A DNA stretch of 64,000 nt from Microbacterium imperiale (GCF_017876655.1 NZ_JAGIOK010000001.1:1488001-1552000), one strand, 5' to 3'. Shown: positions 33,380 through 41,921, numbered from the stretch's first letter. Notes: a model not told the origin generated them from the sequence alone. Translations and numbers: made by a program.

Positions 33380-34243
33380 ATGGCACGAGCGCGCGTCGAG
33401 GAGTCCGGGCCCCGGACGCGACTGTCCGACGGGACCATCGCCCGGATCGCCCCGAGCGGCATCACCTCGGGCTTCGAGCTCGACGTCGACGGCACTCCGC
33501 AGTCGCACGTCGACCTCGACGATCCGACGCACCTGCACTTCGAGTACATCGCGCGGATGGCCGCCGTCATCGATCGCCTGCGGATGCCGGGGCAGCCGCT
33601 GACCGCCGTTCACCTGGGTGCCGGCGCCCTGACCCTGCCGCGGTACATCGCGCACACGCGCCCGGGCTCGCGCCAGCAGGTGATCGAGCTCGAGCAGCCG
33701 CTCGTCGACCTCGTGCGCGAGGCCCTGCCGCTGCCCCGCGGCGCCCAGATCCGGGTGCGGATCGGCGACGCCCGCGCCGTCGCCGAGAAGCTGCCGCCCG
33801 GGCTGACCGGTGCCGCCGACCTCGTCGTGTCGGACGTCTTCGCGGGAGCCCAGACGCCCGCCCACCTGACCACGGTCGAGTACTACCGCTCGCTCGCGCG
33901 CCTGCTCGACCCCGCGGGCGTCCTGCTCGTCAACGTCGCCGACGGCGCGGGCCTCGCCTTCGCCCGGCGCCAGGTCGCGACGGTGCGCGCCGTGCTGCCC
34001 GAAGTGCTGCTGCTGGCCGAGGTGCAGCTGCTCAAGGGCCGGCGCTTCGGCAACATCGTGATCGCGGCATCCGCCTCGCCGCTGCCCGCGGAGTGGCTGC
34101 CCCGGCTGATGGCGGCCGGCCCCTTCCCCGCGAAGGTCGCGCAGGGCGCCGAGATCGACGAGTTCGCCCGCGGCGCCCGCGTCGCGACCGACGCCGATGC
34201 GACGCCGTCGCCCAAGCCGGCGGCATCCGTGTTCGAACGGTGA
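33380..34243 (+). CDS. Spermidine synthase-like methyltransferase-fold protein
   Basis: This 287-aa soluble protein has a class I SAM-binding Rossmann core: TAVHLGAGALTLPRYIA (motif I, about 74-90), QVIELEQPLVDLV, the acidic GDARAVAEKL, and VSDVFAGAQTP followed by EYYRSLARLLDPAGVLLVN. This is the layout of polyamine aminopropyltransferase-like proteins, without the catalytic region being assured. No other polyamine gene is nearby, so true spermidine synthesis is doubtful. It is divergent from the transporter gene, and its start is leaderless-type. Confidence 0.8.
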   Translation: MARARVEESGPRTRLSDGTIARIAPSGITSGFELDVDGTPQSHVDLDDPTHLHFEYIARMAAVIDRLRMPGQPLTAVHLGAGALTLPRYIAHTRPGSRQQVIELEQPLVDLVREALPLPRGAQIRVRIGDARAVAEKLPPGLTGAADLVVSDVFAGAQTPAHLTTVEYYRSLARLLDPAGVLLVNVADGAGLAFARRQVATVRAVLPEVLLLAEVQLLKGRRFGNIVIAASASPLPAEWLPRLMAAGPFPAKVAQGAEIDEFARGARVATDADATPSPKPAASVFER

Positions 34244-34316
34244 TCGGCGCGGCGGGCGGACGCTTCGGCGGGTTCGGGTCAGACTGGGATACACCGTTCT
34301 CGAATCGCGGAGGGGG

Positions 34317-34847
34317 ATGACGGTGGGCTACATCCTCGGGTACGACCCGGACACGCTGCGGGAGATCGTCGACCCGGAGCAGTGCGCCGAGCGCCTGGAC
34401 GAGATCGGCGAGCAGCGCAGCCTGCCCGCCCTGCTCGAGCGCGTCTGGCTGCTGAAGGTGCTCGGCCGCCTCGACGAGGCGCTCGTCCTCGCCGAGCAGG
34501 CGGTGCGCGTCGCCCGGATGGGCGGCACCCGCAAGGACCTGCTGCGCGCCCGCGTGCTGCACGCCACGATCCTGCAGAACCGCGGCGCCTTCGCCGCGGC
34601 GATCCAGGAGCTGACGACGTGCGCCGAGGAGGCCGAAGGGCAGAACTGGCCGCTGCTGGCCGCGTTCGCCTACCAGCACCGCGGCAAGGTCTCGTACGAC
34701 GCCGAGGACTTCGTCACCGCCCGCACCGACTTCAAGCGCGCGCTGTTCCTGCGGCAGGAGGGCGGCGCACCCGAGGACCAGCTCGAGTCGACCCTGCTCG
34801 CCGTCGACGCCGCCGAGCGCCGCTCGCGCTCGAGCATCGCCAGCTGA
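34317..34847 (+). CDS. TPR-like helical protein
   Basis: This 176-aa protein consists of paired helices spaced like tetratricopeptide repeats, for example LPALLERVWLLKVLGRLDEA, LLRARVLHATILQNRGAFAAA and YQHRGKVSYDAEDFVTARTD. It has no signal or membrane segment, so it is probably a cytoplasmic scaffold. The ATG at 34317 follows GGAG at short spacing; the GTG two codons later would have better spacing. It lies between the spermidine-synthase-like gene and the SprT-like gene in the same direction. Confidence 0.75.
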   Translation: MTVGYILGYDPDTLREIVDPEQCAERLDEIGEQRSLPALLERVWLLKVLGRLDEALVLAEQAVRVARMGGTRKDLLRARVLHATILQNRGAFAAAIQELTTCAEEAEGQNWPLLAAFAYQHRGKVSYDAEDFVTARTDFKRALFLRQEGGAPEDQLESTLLAVDAAERRSRSSIAS

Positions 34848-34875
34848 CCGGCCCCGGTCTGTCCCACCCCGCGCG

Positions 34876-34881
34876 TAGCGT
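34876..34881 (+). promoter_or_regulatory. -10 element TAGCGT, leaderless start
   Basis: TAGCGT ends 7 nt before the ATG of the SprT-like gene, and no ribosome binding site intervenes. Confidence 0.5.
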
Positions 34882-34888
34882 CACCGTC

Positions 34889-35377
34889 ATGAGCGATCTC
34901 GATCGGGTCCGCGTCTGGGCCGAGGCGCTCATCGCCGCGCACCTCGACGACTCGTGGACGTTCCGGTTCGACAACGCCAAGCGTCGGGCCGGGCAGTGCG
35001 ACTACACGCGGCGCGTCATCAGCGTCTCGCGCTACCTCTCCGCGCGCTTCGACGACGACGAGAACCACCAGACGCTGCTGCACGAGGTCGCCCACGCGAT
35101 CGCGGGGCCCGCCGCGGGCCACAGCCGCGAGTGGCTGCGCATCGCGCGAGACCTCGGGTACGTCGGCGGCACCACCCACCGCGGCGAGACCGCCGTCGAA
35201 CTGGCGCCCTGGGTCGGCCATTGCCCCGCCGGGCACGTCGCCTATCGGCACCGCCGTCCCACGCGCGCGGCCTCGTGCCGCTCGTGCGCCCCGTCGTACG
35301 ACGAACGGTTCCTCTTCCGCTGGGTTCGCCGCGAGATCTCCGCCGCCGACCGTCGCGCCGCCGCCACCCCCCGCTGA
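34889..35377 (+). CDS. SprT-like zinc metalloprotease-domain protein
   Basis: This 162-aa protein has the SprT-type zinc-binding HEVAH (residues 65-69), with further histidine in AGHSREW, and a C-terminal zinc-ribbon-like part with CPAGH and CRSC. SprT-like proteins resemble the eukaryotic Spartan protease that degrades DNA-protein crosslinks, but bacterial members are poorly characterised. It probably starts on a leaderless mRNA. It ends before the palindromic repeat element at 35428. Confidence 0.85.
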   Translation: MSDLDRVRVWAEALIAAHLDDSWTFRFDNAKRRAGQCDYTRRVISVSRYLSARFDDDENHQTLLHEVAHAIAGPAAGHSREWLRIARDLGYVGGTTHRGETAVELAPWVGHCPAGHVAYRHRRPTRAASCRSCAPSYDERFLFRWVRREISAADRRAAATPR

Positions 35378-35427
35378 CCCACGGGCGGCCCGGGCTCACC
35401 GCCTCGGCGTTGCGGCGGCGTTGCGCT

Positions 35428-35501
35428 AACTCCTCAGATCTATCCGGGCACCGGTCTGGACGGGGTGCCTAACGCCCGCGGCGACCGGTTTTTGAGGAGT
35501 T
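35428..35501. repeat. 74-bp palindromic repeat element, intergenic copy
   Basis: The element starts AACTCCTCA (35428-35436) and ends TGAGGAGTT (35493-35501), perfect 9-bp inverted ends. Inside the left end is GATC, and an ACCGGT stretch occurs towards each end. It fills the gap between two convergent genes and, with TTTTT before the right end, may act as a bidirectional terminator. A second element of 73 bp with the same ends lies at 51087-51159. Confidence 0.8.
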
Positions 35502-35505
35502 GGCG

Positions 35506-36084
35506 TCAGGCCTCGGCGAAGACGCCGTCGCGGAAGACCGGCACGGACGTATCGGCGTCGAGCTCGGCGGCGGCGAGGGCCTCGTCGCGACGGTCGGCGG
35601 CGACGAGCTCCTGGCCCGACCCGCTCGCGGTGAGCAGGTGGCGCACGGCTCCCCGCAGCCCGCGGAACGACTCGCAGGCGGCGGCGGCTTCGGGTGCGGT
35701 GTGGTCGATGCCGCGCAGCGACAGGGCGTCGACGACGGCGCCCGCACCCAGCAGGTCCTCGACGGCGAAGCGCAGCCCGGCACCGCCCGGGTCGCCCACC
35801 GCGATGACGGCGATGCTCGTGCGCGCAGCACGGCGCTGCTGCTCGGCCAGCACGGCGTCGGCGACGGCGCTGGCGTTGCGCAGGCCGCCGCGCAGCACGA
35901 GGGAACCGGATGCCGCGGCGGCGGCCGCCACGTCCCCGGCGGCGTCCGGCGACCCGGTGCGCAGCACGTCGACCACGACCACCACGTCGGCGGCGGCGAG
36001 ACACCCCAGGCCCGCGTGGCCCCAGTCGAGACGCACCTGGTAGCGGGACTGGTCGAACGGCGAGGATGCGGCGGGCGACGGCAT
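35506..36084 (-). CDS. 2-phosphosulfolactate phosphatase family protein (ComB-like)
   Basis: This 192-aa protein resembles the ComB family, which removes phosphate from 2-phosphosulfolactate in coenzyme M synthesis in archaea. It has the N-terminal QVRLDWGHAGLGCLAAADVV and the DVLRTGS motif, plus VAVGDPGGAGLRFAVEDLLGAG. Actinobacteria do not make coenzyme M, so the real substrate is unknown. The ATG lies 6 nt after TAGGCT and is probably leaderless. Confidence 0.8.
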   Translation of the reverse strand: MPSPAASSPFDQSRYQVRLDWGHAGLGCLAAADVVVVVDVLRTGSPDAAGDVAAAAAASGSLVLRGGLRNASAVADAVLAEQQRRAARTSIAVIAVGDPGGAGLRFAVEDLLGAGAVVDALSLRGIDHTAPEAAAACESFRGLRGAVRHLLTASGSGQELVAADRRDEALAAAELDADTSVPVFRDGVFAEA

Positions 36085-36090
36085 CCGTTC

Positions 36091-36096
36091 AGCCTA
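36091..36096 (-). promoter_or_regulatory. -10 element TAGGCT, leaderless start
   Basis: TAGGCT ends 6 nt before the ATG of the ComB-like gene. The divergent SRPBCC-like gene starts 20 bp away on the other strand, so the two promoters overlap. Confidence 0.5.
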
Positions 36097-36116
36097 CGAC
36101 GGGGCAGACTGGGCTC

Positions 36117-36689
36117 ATGCGCATCCTCCAGAAGCTCGTGCTCGACTGCGACGCCGACGCCGCCTGGCGTGCTCTTCACTCGCCCCGGGCGCTCGCGGAC
36201 CTGTACGCGCCGCTCATGGGACTGCGGCCGCTCGCGGCCGAGGGGATGCCGACCTCGCTCGAGCCGGGGGCCGACGTCCCGGTGCAGCTGACGGCTTTCG
36301 GTGTACCGGTGGGGCGCCAGCTCATCCACGTCTCCGACCGCTACGTCGAGGAACGCCGCACGGAGGAGCCGGGCGGTGCCGTCGTGCGCATCCTTCGCGA
36401 CAGCGGCATCCCCCTCACCGGCCCGCTGTCGGTGCTCGACGTCTGGGACCATCAGATGGCGGTGTCTCCGGCACCCGGCGACCCGAGCCGCACGCTGTGG
36501 CGTGAGCGCCTCGTCATCGGCGGGCTCGCCGCCCCGGCGCTCTGGCCGATGCTGTGGGCGACGTGGCAGTGGCGCTCGACGCGGCTGCGTCAGGTCGCCC
36601 CCACGTGGGCGTTCGATCCCGAGACCGAAGCCGCCGCACCGGATGCCGCCGAGGCGGACGCCGGCACCCCGGACCGCGCCGGCGCGTGA
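36117..36689 (+). CDS. SRPBCC (START-like) family protein, putative
   Basis: This 190-aa protein is recognised by its overall pattern: an initial strand and helix (LQKLVLDCDADAAWRALHSP), then beta strands with FGVPVGRQLIHVSDRYVEER and LWRERLVIGGLAAPALWPMLW near the C-terminus, as in SRPBCC ligand-binding folds. No catalytic residues are evident. CAGACT stands 6 nt before the ATG. It is divergent from the ComB-like gene and convergent with the ABC permease gene. The function is unknown. Confidence 0.65.
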   Translation: MRILQKLVLDCDADAAWRALHSPRALADLYAPLMGLRPLAAEGMPTSLEPGADVPVQLTAFGVPVGRQLIHVSDRYVEERRTEEPGGAVVRILRDSGIPLTGPLSVLDVWDHQMAVSPAPGDPSRTLWRERLVIGGLAAPALWPMLWATWQWRSTRLRQVAPTWAFDPETEAAAPDAAEADAGTPDRAGA

Positions 36690-36718
36690 CGCCGACGCCG
36701 TCCGGGGACGGGCGGGCC

Positions 36719-38203
36719 TCACTCGGCGAGGGCCTCGACCGGTGACACGCGCGTCGCGAGGCGGGTGGGCACGACCGCGGCGATGAGCGTCAGCGCGGCG
36801 GTCGCCACGACGATGCCGGCCACGGCGAGCCACGGGATGCCCGGCAGCACGAAGGTCGGCGACAGCCACAGCGGCGGGATGGGCACCGAGCCCAGCAGGG
36901 ACTGGGCCGCGGCCCACCCGTAGGCGATGCCCAGGAGCAGCCCGAACACGACCGAGGTGATCGTGATGTGCGCGGCCTCGAACAGCACCATGGCGCGGAT
37001 CTGCCGCCCCGTCAGCCCGAGCGCGCGGAGCAGCCCCAGCTCGCGCGTGCGCTGCACGACGCCGATCGTGAGGAGGTTGACCAGGCCCACGGCGGCGATG
37101 ACGGCCGAGACTCCGACCAGCGCCATCATCACGGCGCTGAAGCTGTCGAGCAGACGCGCCATCTCGCCGCTGACCTCGCCGCCCCCGGATGCGGCGATCA
37201 CGCCCTTGACCGACTCTGCGGCGACGGCGAACATCGTCACGAGGGTCACGCCCATCACGACGCCGATCGCCATGCGGCTCGACCGCTCGGGGTAGCGCAG
37301 CGCGTTCTCGGAGGCGAGGCGCGCCGCGGCCGAGCGGCCGAACATCCGGCCGCTCAGCCGCAGCAGCGGCGGCATGACGAGCGTCGCACCGAGGCTCAGG
37401 CCCGTGAATGAGGCGAGTCCGCCGAAGAAGGCGACGACCACGCCGAGCGGGGTGACGAATCCGACCACGATGCCGAGCGCGAGCAGCGCCGCTCCGAGGA
37501 CGAACAGGGCGATGGCGGCGACGCGGCGGGGGCGACGGCCCGCGGCCTCGTCGGCGGTGCGGGGCGCCGCCCCCGACAGCGCGGCCAGCGGCGTCACCTC
37601 GAGCACGCGGCGCGAACCGGCCCAGGCGGCGGCCCATGTCGTGAGCGCGACGATGATCGCGGGAGCGAGCAGCACCGGCTGGACGATGCTGTAGTCGACG
37701 TCGATCCCCCAGGCGGCATCCGCGATCCGCTGCAGGGCGACCGCCGCCGCCGTGCCGCCGATCAGGCCCAGCACGGCGCCGATCGCGCCGACGACGAGCC
37801 CCTGCCGCGCGATCTGCGCGCGCTGCGACCGGGCCGAGGCGCCGATGAGGCGCAGCAGCGCGATCTGGCGGGTGCGCCCCGCGACGATCGTGGCGAACGT
37901 GTTCGCCGTGACGATGGCCGCGACGTACATCGCCACGGCCACGAGCAGGACGCTCAGGATCGCCACCACCGCGATGACGGTGTCGCCGCCGGCGAGGAAC
38001 GGGTCGGCGAGCAGCCACGCGCCGAGCAGGCCCGTCACCGCGACCAGCAGCACGCCGAACCCGCCCGAGATCGCCGACACGAGCACCGACGCGCCCATGC
38101 CGCGCTCGCGCAGCCACGCCAGGCGACCGGATGCCGCCGCGCGCGGGGCCCGCGACGCCCCCGGTGCCGGCGAGGCGGGCGCCGGCGCGGTCACGGCGGT
38201 CAT
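36719..38203 (-). CDS. ABC transporter permease with two FtsX-type domains
   Basis: This 494-aa membrane protein has two FtsX-like regions. The first includes VAAIVTANTFATIVAGRTRQIALLRLIGA, split by helices; the second includes VGVSAVIAAVGLVNLLTIG and QRTRELGLLRALGL. About eight membrane segments are visible, and a short soluble loop replaces the usual MacB periplasmic domain. Its ATG overlaps the stop of the ATPase gene as ATGA. It belongs to a bacitracin/lantibiotic-type export or sensing module with the two-component system upstream. Confidence 0.85.
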   Translation of the reverse strand: MTAVTAPAPASPAPGASRAPRAAASGRLAWLRERGMGASVLVSAISGGFGVLLVAVTGLLGAWLLADPFLAGGDTVIAVVAILSVLLVAVAMYVAAIVTANTFATIVAGRTRQIALLRLIGASARSQRAQIARQGLVVGAIGAVLGLIGGTAAAVALQRIADAAWGIDVDYSIVQPVLLAPAIIVALTTWAAAWAGSRRVLEVTPLAALSGAAPRTADEAAGRRPRRVAAIALFVLGAALLALGIVVGFVTPLGVVVAFFGGLASFTGLSLGATLVMPPLLRLSGRMFGRSAAARLASENALRYPERSSRMAIGVVMGVTLVTMFAVAAESVKGVIAASGGGEVSGEMARLLDSFSAVMMALVGVSAVIAAVGLVNLLTIGVVQRTRELGLLRALGLTGRQIRAMVLFEAAHITITSVVFGLLLGIAYGWAAAQSLLGSVPIPPLWLSPTFVLPGIPWLAVAGIVVATAALTLIAAVVPTRLATRVSPVEALAE

Positions 38204-38961
38204 GCCGACACCTCTGCCGCGAGCATGTGCGCCGAGATGGCCTCGGCGGTCTGACGGGGCTTGTCGGCGACGATGCGGCCGTCGCCGAGGAAGAGCACCC
38301 GGTCGGCGTGCGAGGCGGCGATCGGGTCGTGCGTGACCATCGCGATCGACTGGCCGTGCTCGCGGCTGGCGGTCGCGAGCAGCGCGAGCACCTCGCGGCC
38401 GGTGCGCGAGTCGAGGTTGCCGGTGGGCTCGTCGGCGAACACCAGGTCGGGGGCGGTCGCGAGGGCGCGGGCGATCGCCACCCGCTGCTGCTGGCCGCCC
38501 GAGAGCTGGTGCGGCCGGTGGCGCAGGCGGGCGCCGAGCCCGAGCGAGTCGATGAGGCCGTCGATCCGCGAGCGCTCGAGCGCCGAGGGCGTGCGGCCGT
38601 CGAGCTCGAACGGCAGCGTGATGTTGCCCAGGACGTCGAGGGTGGGCACGAGGTTGAACGACTGGAAGATGAAGCCGACGCGGCGGCGCCGCAGGATCGT
38701 CAGGTCGAGGTCGGACAGGCCCGAGATCTCGGTGTCGCCGATCCAGGCGCGACCCGAGGTCGGCGCATCGAGCCCGGCCATGATGTGCATGAGGGTCGAC
38801 TTGCCCGAGCCCGAGGGGCCCATGATCGCGGTGAACTCCCCGCGACGGATGCCGACCGAGACGCCGTCGAGGGCGCGGACGCCGGTCTCGCCGGCGCCGA
38901 AGGTCTTGGTGAGGTTCTGAACCCGGGCGGCCAGGCCCAGGTCGGTGGTCGAGATCTGCAT
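38200..38961 (-). CDS. ABC transporter ATP-binding protein (LolD/MacB type)
   Basis: This 253-aa ATPase starts at the ATG 38961 (MQISTTDLGLAARVQ); the earlier open frame lacks support. It shows Walker A GPSGSGKST, the Q-loop FIFQSFNLVPTL, signature LSGGQQQRVAIARAL and Walker B LVFADEPTGNLDSRTG, the pattern of MacB/LolD/BceA ATPases that pair with FtsX permeases. The ATG lies 7 nt after TAGCGT, so it can be transcribed independently of the two-component genes 100 bp upstream. Confidence 0.92.
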   Translation of the reverse strand: MQISTTDLGLAARVQNLTKTFGAGETGVRALDGVSVGIRRGEFTAIMGPSGSGKSTLMHIMAGLDAPTSGRAWIGDTEISGLSDLDLTILRRRRVGFIFQSFNLVPTLDVLGNITLPFELDGRTPSALERSRIDGLIDSLGLGARLRHRPHQLSGGQQQRVAIARALATAPDLVFADEPTGNLDSRTGREVLALLATASREHGQSIAMVTHDPIAASHADRVLFLGDGRIVADKPRQTAEAISAHMLAAEVSA

Positions 38962-38968
38962 GTCTTCG

Positions 38969-38974
38969 ACGCTA
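38969..38974 (-). promoter_or_regulatory. -10 element TAGCGT, leaderless start
   Basis: TAGCGT ends 7 nt before the ATG of the ABC ATPase gene. This is the expected target promoter for the adjacent response regulator. Confidence 0.5.
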
Positions 38975-39060
38975 CGAATCGGCCCGGCGGTGCCGCATCC
39001 GTCCGGCGTCGCCCCGGCGTACATCTGCCGGATGATCTCCGGCACCGGCGGACGCCGACG

Positions 39061-39714
39061 TCAGGCCAGGCCGTGCTCGAAAGCGAAGACGACGAGCTGC
39101 ACGCGGTCGCGCAGGGCGAGCTTGGCGAGGATGCGGCTGATGTGCGTCTTCACGGTGGCCTCGGAGAGGTATTCGCGCTGGGCGATCTCGGCGTTCGAAA
39201 GCCCGCGCGCGGCAAGGCCGAAGATCTCGCGCTCGCGCTCGGTGAGCTCGGCGAACGCCGGCGGCACCGGCTTCTTCTCGGGGGCCGAGAACGTCGCGAA
39301 CAGCTCGCGCGTGGCGGATGCCGCGATCACCGACGACCCGGAATGCACCGTGCGCACGGCGGCGAGCAGGAACTCTGGGTCGGCGTCTTTGAGCAGGAAG
39401 CCGCTCGCCCCCTGCCGGATCGCCCGGGCGGCGGCCTCGTCGAGGTCGAACGTCGTGAGCATGACGATGCGCGGCGGCTCACCGCCGAACACCGGGTCGT
39501 CGAGCAACTGCGCCGTCGCGGTGAGGCCGTCCATGACCGGCATCCGGATGTCCATGAGTACGACGTCGGGCTTCGTCTCGCGCACGACGCGCAGCGCTTC
39601 GGCTCCGTCGGACGCCTCGCCGACGACTTCGAGGTCGGGCTGCGACGCGATGACCATGCGGATGCCGGCGCGGAACAGTGCCTGGTCGTCGACGAGGACG
39701 ACGCGCACGCTCAC
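39061..39714 (-). CDS. NarL/FixJ-type response regulator
   Basis: This 217-aa protein has a receiver domain (about 3-120) with acidic pair Asp9/Asp10, phosphoacceptor Asp55 in VVLMDIRMP, and Lys in FLLKDADPE. The C-terminal LuxR-type helix-turn-helix (about 150-210) has LTEREREIFGLAARGLSNAEIA and LSEATVKTHISRIL. The GTG start overlaps the histidine kinase stop as GTGA, so the two are co-translated. It is likely phosphorylated by that kinase and controls the ABC genes downstream. Confidence 0.93.
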   Translation of the reverse strand: MSVRVVLVDDQALFRAGIRMVIASQPDLEVVGEASDGAEALRVVRETKPDVVLMDIRMPVMDGLTATAQLLDDPVFGGEPPRIVMLTTFDLDEAAARAIRQGASGFLLKDADPEFLLAAVRTVHSGSSVIAASATRELFATFSAPEKKPVPPAFAELTEREREIFGLAARGLSNAEIAQREYLSEATVKTHISRILAKLALRDRVQLVVFAFEHGLA

Positions 39715-40907
39715 GCCGGTCCGCCGATCGGCAGGGTCGCCGCGACGACGAAGGCGTCGCCGACGGGACCGATCTCGATCTGCCCGCCGATCAGCTGCGC
39801 GCGCTCGCGCATGCCGACGAGGCCGTACCCGCCCGACGACGCTCCGCCGGCGGTCGCCGTCGCGGGCGGGAGCGGATTGCTCACACGCACCTCCACGCGA
39901 TCGGGCAGCCAGGCCAGGGACACGTCCACGGTACCGCCCGCGCCGTGGCGCATCGCGTTCGTCAGCGCCTCCTGCAGGATGCGGTACACCGCGATCTGCA
40001 CGGCGGCCGGCGGCTCGCCCGGCGGCACCGGGTCGACATCGACCCGCAGGTCGAGGCCCGCGGCGCGCACCTGCGCGTAGAGCACCTCGAGCTCGGTCAC
40101 CGTCGGCTGCGGACCCTCGCCCTCGCTGTGGCGCAGCTGGGTCAGCAGCATCCGCACATCCGACAGCGCCGAGCGCGCGGTCGTCGAGATCGTCTGCAGC
40201 GATGCGGCGGCCGCGTCGGGATCGGCCGCCGCAGCGTAGCGGGCGCCGTCGGCCTGAGCGATGACGACGGCGAGCGAATGCGCCACGACGTCGTGCATGT
40301 CGCGGGCGATGCGGTTGCGCTCGAACTCGGTGCGGGCGCGGGCCTCTGCCCGGCGCTGCGCCTCGGCGGTCCCCCGCGCACGGATGCCCACCCGCACGAG
40401 GGCGCCCACGGTCCAGGCGAGCAGCAGGCCGAACACCGACGCGATGAACAGCATCGAGCCGGTGATGAGCAGGTAGACCAGGTCGTCGCCGGCGGCTGTG
40501 ACCGAGTACACCGCCGTCGGCACGAGCAGGTACACCGTGATGGCCAGCGCGCCCGCGATCGACGAGGCGAACCCGAGCCAGAAGACCCGGTTGGTGCCGT
40601 AGGCGGCGCACGTGTAGAGCACGGCGAAGATCGCGATGTCGACCGGCAGCGGCGGCAGCTGCGCGAGCATCTGCAGGACGGCACCGACCCACGCCAGCGC
40701 GAGGGCGAGCGGCGGCGAGATGCGGCGCAGCGCGACGGCGGCGCTGAACGGACCGACCAGCAGCACCGCGATGATGGCCGACATCCGGTCGTTCGGGATC
40801 CCCACCCCGATGACGCCGCCCCACGTGAACAGCAGCATCACGATCGCGAAGGCGACGGCCACCGCGACGTCGGTGACGATCTGGTAGCGGTGCAGCGGGC
40901 GGATCAC
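39711..40907 (-). CDS. Sensor histidine kinase, HisKA_3 (NarX/LiaS) type
   Basis: This 398-aa kinase has about five to six N-terminal membrane helices (residues 10-175) and almost no extracytoplasmic sensor domain, typical of intramembrane-sensing kinases. The HisKA_3 box ERNRIARDMHDVVAHSLAVV carries the phosphorylated His. The HATPase part has LQEALTNAMRHG and GYGLVGMRERAQ. The start codon is GTG, 6 nt after TAGCGT. Together with the response regulator and ABC genes it forms a stress- or antibiotic-response module. Confidence 0.92.
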   Translation of the reverse strand: MIRPLHRYQIVTDVAVAVAFAIVMLLFTWGGVIGVGIPNDRMSAIIAVLLVGPFSAAVALRRISPPLALALAWVGAVLQMLAQLPPLPVDIAIFAVLYTCAAYGTNRVFWLGFASSIAGALAITVYLLVPTAVYSVTAAGDDLVYLLITGSMLFIASVFGLLLAWTVGALVRVGIRARGTAEAQRRAEARARTEFERNRIARDMHDVVAHSLAVVIAQADGARYAAAADPDAAAASLQTISTTARSALSDVRMLLTQLRHSEGEGPQPTVTELEVLYAQVRAAGLDLRVDVDPVPPGEPPAAVQIAVYRILQEALTNAMRHGAGGTVDVSLAWLPDRVEVRVSNPLPPATATAGGASSGGYGLVGMRERAQLIGGQIEIGPVGDAFVVAATLPIGGPA

Positions 40908-40913
40908 GCTTCG

Positions 40914-40919
40914 ACGCTA
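40914..40919 (-). promoter_or_regulatory. -10 element TAGCGT overlapping the upstream stop codon
   Basis: TAGCGT ends 6 nt before the GTG of the histidine kinase; its first three bases are the TAG stop of the diacylglycerol-kinase-like gene, so the genes are packed end to end. Confidence 0.5.
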
Positions 40920-41921
40920 CGCGAGCGGCCCGGGCGCGGCATCCGTCTGGGGATGTATCCCGGGCGCCCAGATGCGCAGGCCGTCGGGGACGACCCGGAT
41001 CCGCATCCGGAACCCGTCGGCCCGCGCCTCGGCGAGCTCGCCGTCGTGCGCGAACACCGGCGGGGCGTCGCCCGGGCGCACCTCGAGGTCGATCGAGGCG
41101 TCGACGATCCGCTCGAGATCGGATGCCGGGGGCATCAGGCGCAGCGCCCGCATCACAGCCAGCGTGCGGCGGCCGAACGCGAGCGAGGCCACGGCGCGCA
41201 GGCGCGTGCCCCGCGCATGGTGCACACGCACGTCGAGCACCGGCTCGTCGAGGTTCTCTCGCCGCATCATCGCGATGCGGCGAGAGTCGCCGCGCCCGAT
41301 CCCCGCGAACACCGACCACACGCGTGCCCGGCGGCCGTCGCGCACGATCGTGATGCGGTGGGCGCCGTGGATCTCGCGCCACGCGGCGACGGCACCGCCC
41401 CACCATTTGCCGAGGCTCGTCCGCTTCTCGCGCTCGGCGAGCAGCTCGGGGTATGCGCCGAGCGACACCGCGTTGAGCACGGTGATCGGATCGTCGTCGT
41501 CGACGGCGACTTCGGCGACGACGACGGACCGCACCGCACCGGCGGCGTAGGCATCGAGGGCCGTCTCGACGGTGTCGAGACCGGCGGCCCGGGCGAAGTG
41601 GTTGAAGGTGCCGCCGGGCAGCACCAGCAGCGGCAGGTCGTGCGAACGCGCGAGGTGGGCCGCCCGTGAGACCGATCCGTCGCCGCCGAGGACGGCGAGC
41701 GCGAGCGGGGCATCGTCGCCGGCCATCGCGTCGGCCACGATGTCGTCGAGCGAGGCGCCCTCGAGCGACGCGATGCGCGCGGCGGGCAGCCGGCGGCGGA
41801 TCTCGGGCATCGTATCGGGACGCACGACCGAGGTGCCCGATCGCGGGTTGGCGACGAGGAGCAGCCCCCGGCCGTCGCGCCCGGGCAGAGCGCGGTCGTC
41901 GGACTGGTCGGGAGCGGGCAT
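40917..41921 (-). CDS. Diacylglycerol kinase-like lipid/sphingosine kinase family protein
   Basis: This 334-aa protein has the DAGK catalytic-domain pattern: LLVANPRSGT near residue 21, LAVLGGDGSVSRAAHLA (the GGDG nucleotide loop) near 93-109, and LPLLVLPGGTFNHFARA. The usual GGDGT-x-N-E is modified to GGDGSVSRAA, so substrate handling may differ. It probably phosphorylates a membrane lipid. The ATG lies 6 nt after TAACGT, a leaderless-type start. Confidence 0.85.
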   Translation of the reverse strand: MPAPDQSDDRALPGRDGRGLLLVANPRSGTSVVRPDTMPEIRRRLPAARIASLEGASLDDIVADAMAGDDAPLALAVLGGDGSVSRAAHLARSHDLPLLVLPGGTFNHFARAAGLDTVETALDAYAAGAVRSVVVAEVAVDDDDPITVLNAVSLGAYPELLAEREKRTSLGKWWGGAVAAWREIHGAHRITIVRDGRRARVWSVFAGIGRGDSRRIAMMRRENLDEPVLDVRVHHARGTRLRAVASLAFGRRTLAVMRALRLMPPASDLERIVDASIDLEVRPGDAPPVFAHDGELAEARADGFRMRIRVVPDGLRIWAPGIHPQTDAAPGPLA

